A DNA stretch of 34,172 nucleotides from Thiobacter sp964445085. Its GTDB lineage: Bacteria > Pseudomonadota > Gammaproteobacteria > Burkholderiales > Thiobacteraceae. The notes beneath the pieces are model-generated. The model saw only the letters and a program-made list of their open reading frames with translations. It was not told the origin of the DNA and did not search any database. Positions 32,932 to 34,172 of the stretch are shown here, piece by piece (the first letter of the stretch is position 1; each line of letters opens with the position of its first letter). Position numbers and translations under genes: made by a program. The stretch covers positions 1-34,172 of the forward strand of contig CAYUJV010000018.1 in assembly GCA_964445085.1 (NCBI GenBank), read 5' to 3'.

Positions 32932-33897
32932 ATGGGCATCAGAAACATCCGATGCATGGCGCTGGCGGCGGCCACCGCGCTTTGGGTTCCGAGCCCGGGC
33001 TGGGCTTCCTGCGGCTCGGCGTTTTGCACCGTCAACACCGGCTGGGACGTGCAGGGCGTGGCCACCGAGCCCGGCGCGATGCGGCTCGACCTGCGCTACG
33101 AGTACATCAACCAGGACCGTCTCCGTTCCGGCACCCACAACATCCCGGCCGACCAGGACACGGGGGACGTGACCGAACTGCGGACCGTCAATCGCAACTG
33201 GGTCGCGACCCTCGACTACGCCCTCGATCCGCAGTGGGCCGTTTCCGTGGCCCTGCCTCTCGTTTCGCGCGAGCATGCCCACATCGCCGACCCCGCCGGC
33301 GCCGCGACCCTGGAGGAGTGGAATTTCTCCCGCCTGAGCGACGCCCGCGTGACCGGCCGCTACCAGTTTGCCGCAGCCGACCCCCAGGCGGGCAATGCCG
33401 GCCTCCAGTTCGGGTTGAAGCTGCCCACGGGGGACCATCGCGTGGCCAACGTCGACGGCACCGTGGCCGAGCGCGCGCTGCAGCCCGGCACCGGCAGCAC
33501 CGACCTGATCCTCGGCGCCTACTATTCCCGCCCGGTGGGCGCCCACGGCCCCGGCTGGTTCGTCCAAGGCAGCTACCAGCGCGCCGTGGCGACGCGGGAC
33601 GGGTTCCGGCCCGGAGACCAGGTTTCGCTCACGGGCGGCGTGACCTACCCGGTCGCCCGCCAGCTTGCCCTGCTCGCGCAGCTGAACCTCCTGCACAAGG
33701 ACCGCGACATCGGCCCCAATGCCGAGCCGGACCTGAGCGGCGGCGATTTCGCCTACGCCAGCCCGGGCCTCAGCGTCGCCGTGGGCAAGAACATGCAGTT
33801 GTACGGCTTCCTGCAGCTGCCGGTGTACCGCAGGGTCAACGGCATCCAGCTCACGGCGGAACGGGCCGTGGTGGCCGGCGCCAGCATGCGGTTCTAG
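32932..33897 (+). CDS. Outer-membrane beta-barrel protein
   Basis: A 321-residue exported protein with a signal peptide (MGIRNIRCMALAAATALWVP..., ending near PGWA). The mature part has alternating strands of a porin-like beta barrel and ends in a C-terminal Phe (GASMRF), the usual outer-membrane signal. It has two close Cys near the mature N-terminus (SCGSAFC). The general pattern, with GLKLPTGDH and DLILGAYYS, resembles the MetA/phenol-degradation-type outer-membrane family (PF13557-like), but I cannot name a substrate. The start is the second ATG, with GGGAG upstream; the first, 12 bases earlier, lacks one. It lies just before a TonB-like gene. Confidence 0.75.
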   Translation: MGIRNIRCMALAAATALWVPSPGWASCGSAFCTVNTGWDVQGVATEPGAMRLDLRYEYINQDRLRSGTHNIPADQDTGDVTELRTVNRNWVATLDYALDPQWAVSVALPLVSREHAHIADPAGAATLEEWNFSRLSDARVTGRYQFAAADPQAGNAGLQFGLKLPTGDHRVANVDGTVAERALQPGTGSTDLILGAYYSRPVGAHGPGWFVQGSYQRAVATRDGFRPGDQVSLTGGVTYPVARQLALLAQLNLLHKDRDIGPNAEPDLSGGDFAYASPGLSVAVGKNMQLYGFLQLPVYRRVNGIQLTAERAVVAGASMRF

Positions 33898-33909
33898 CGG
33901 GAGCCGTCA

Positions 33910-34172
33910 TTGGCCTGGAGCGAAACAGCATTGCACTTGGCGCCAGCGTTGACGCCGGAAGCGCGCAAGGTGGGCTGGACGCTTGCCGGCTCGCTGTTCC
34001 TGCACCTCGCGGCACTTGCATGGCTGCCGTCCTGGGGCGAAACCCGGGCGTTTGCCTCGCCGCCGGTGCTGCAGGTGCAACTGGCGGCGGCGCCCGCGGC
34101 ATCCGAGGCTGCCGCCCCTTCGCCCACGCCAGCGGCGGCGCGCCCTCGCCCCCCTCGCCTGTTCGCCGCCCC
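33910..34172 (+). CDS. TonB-like energy transducer, N-terminal part
   Basis: An open frame from a TTG at 33910 to the window end (87 codons). GCGGGAG, 6 bases before the TTG, is a good ribosome-binding site, and the frame has no stop after the preceding gene. The protein has a short polar start (AWSETALHLAPALTPEARK), one membrane helix (about residues 21-37, VGWTLAGSLFLHLAALAWL) and then a Pro/Ala-rich stretch (APAASEAAAPSPTPAAARP), the N-terminal plan of TonB. It may energise transport across the outer membrane. The family call is by layout; the C-terminal domain lies outside the window. Confidence 0.65.
   Translation, partial: MAWSETALHLAPALTPEARKVGWTLAGSLFLHLAALAWLPSWGETRAFASPPVLQVQLAAAPAASEAAAPSPTPAAARPRPPRLFAA

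Overview
This window looks like chromosomal DNA of a GC-rich Gram-negative betaproteobacterium. My best guess is the Rhodocyclales (an Azoarcus, Thauera or Aromatoleum relative), but that is inference. It rests on the MSHA-type pilus cluster, the PyrB with an inactive dihydroorotase partner plus PyrR, the ferredoxin-linked 2-oxoacid oxidoreductase operon, and outer-membrane and TonB-like genes. Coding density is very high and no gap between genes exceeds 300 bases. No tRNA, rRNA, CRISPR array, transposase or phage gene was seen.

Layout. (1) 3-7131, plus strand: the distal half of an MSHA/type IV-pilus-like assembly cluster. It holds a TPR protein cut by the window edge (MshN position), the MshE ATPase with an N-terminal c-di-GMP-binding type domain, the MshG platform protein, MshI, MshJ, a small MshK-like secreted protein, and a PilX-like minor-pilin-like protein. 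Most junctions overlap or nearly abut. (2) 7128-10155, minus strand: a GNAT acetyltransferase, a secreted DUF302 protein and oligopeptidase A (PrlC). (3) 10219-12449, plus strand: a gamma-carbonic-anhydrase-fold protein and a receiver-TPR protein with a hairpin in its leader. (4) 12469-16201, minus strand: a translationally coupled operon yqgE-ruvX-pyrR-pyrB-pyrX, in which the dihydroorotase homologue has lost its metal-binding histidines. (5) 16350-18931, plus strand: a dual-CDGSH iron-sulfur protein and a secreted SoxB/5'-nucleotidase-like phosphoesterase of visibly lower GC, closed by a good terminator.

(6) 19057-21666, minus strand: an MFS transporter and an M20 peptidase, with a photolyase (21792-23216, plus) diverging from them. 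(7) 23229-29739, minus strand: a catabolic operon read as amino-acid dehydrogenase, 2-oxoacid oxidoreductase gamma-delta fusion, alpha and beta subunits, acyl-CoA synthetase and DJ-1/PfpI protein. A palindromic element sits between the beta subunit and the synthetase. The order suggests amino acid to 2-oxo acid to acyl-CoA with low-potential electrons. (8) 29813-31624, plus strand: a phosphoribosyltransferase and a membrane diguanylate cyclase, then a bidirectional terminator. (9) 31698-32741, minus strand: fructose-1,6-bisphosphatase with a near-consensus promoter. (10) 32932 to the window end, plus strand: an outer-membrane beta-barrel protein and the start of a TonB-like protein that begins with TTG.

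The points most worth a second look are the isolated SoxB-like phosphoesterase with altered metal motifs, the dehydrogenase/oxidoreductase/synthetase operon with its intergenic palindrome, the inactive dihydroorotase, the hairpin overlapping the ribosome-binding region of the receiver-TPR gene, and the rearranged pilin-less MSHA cluster. I do not claim a proven new system.
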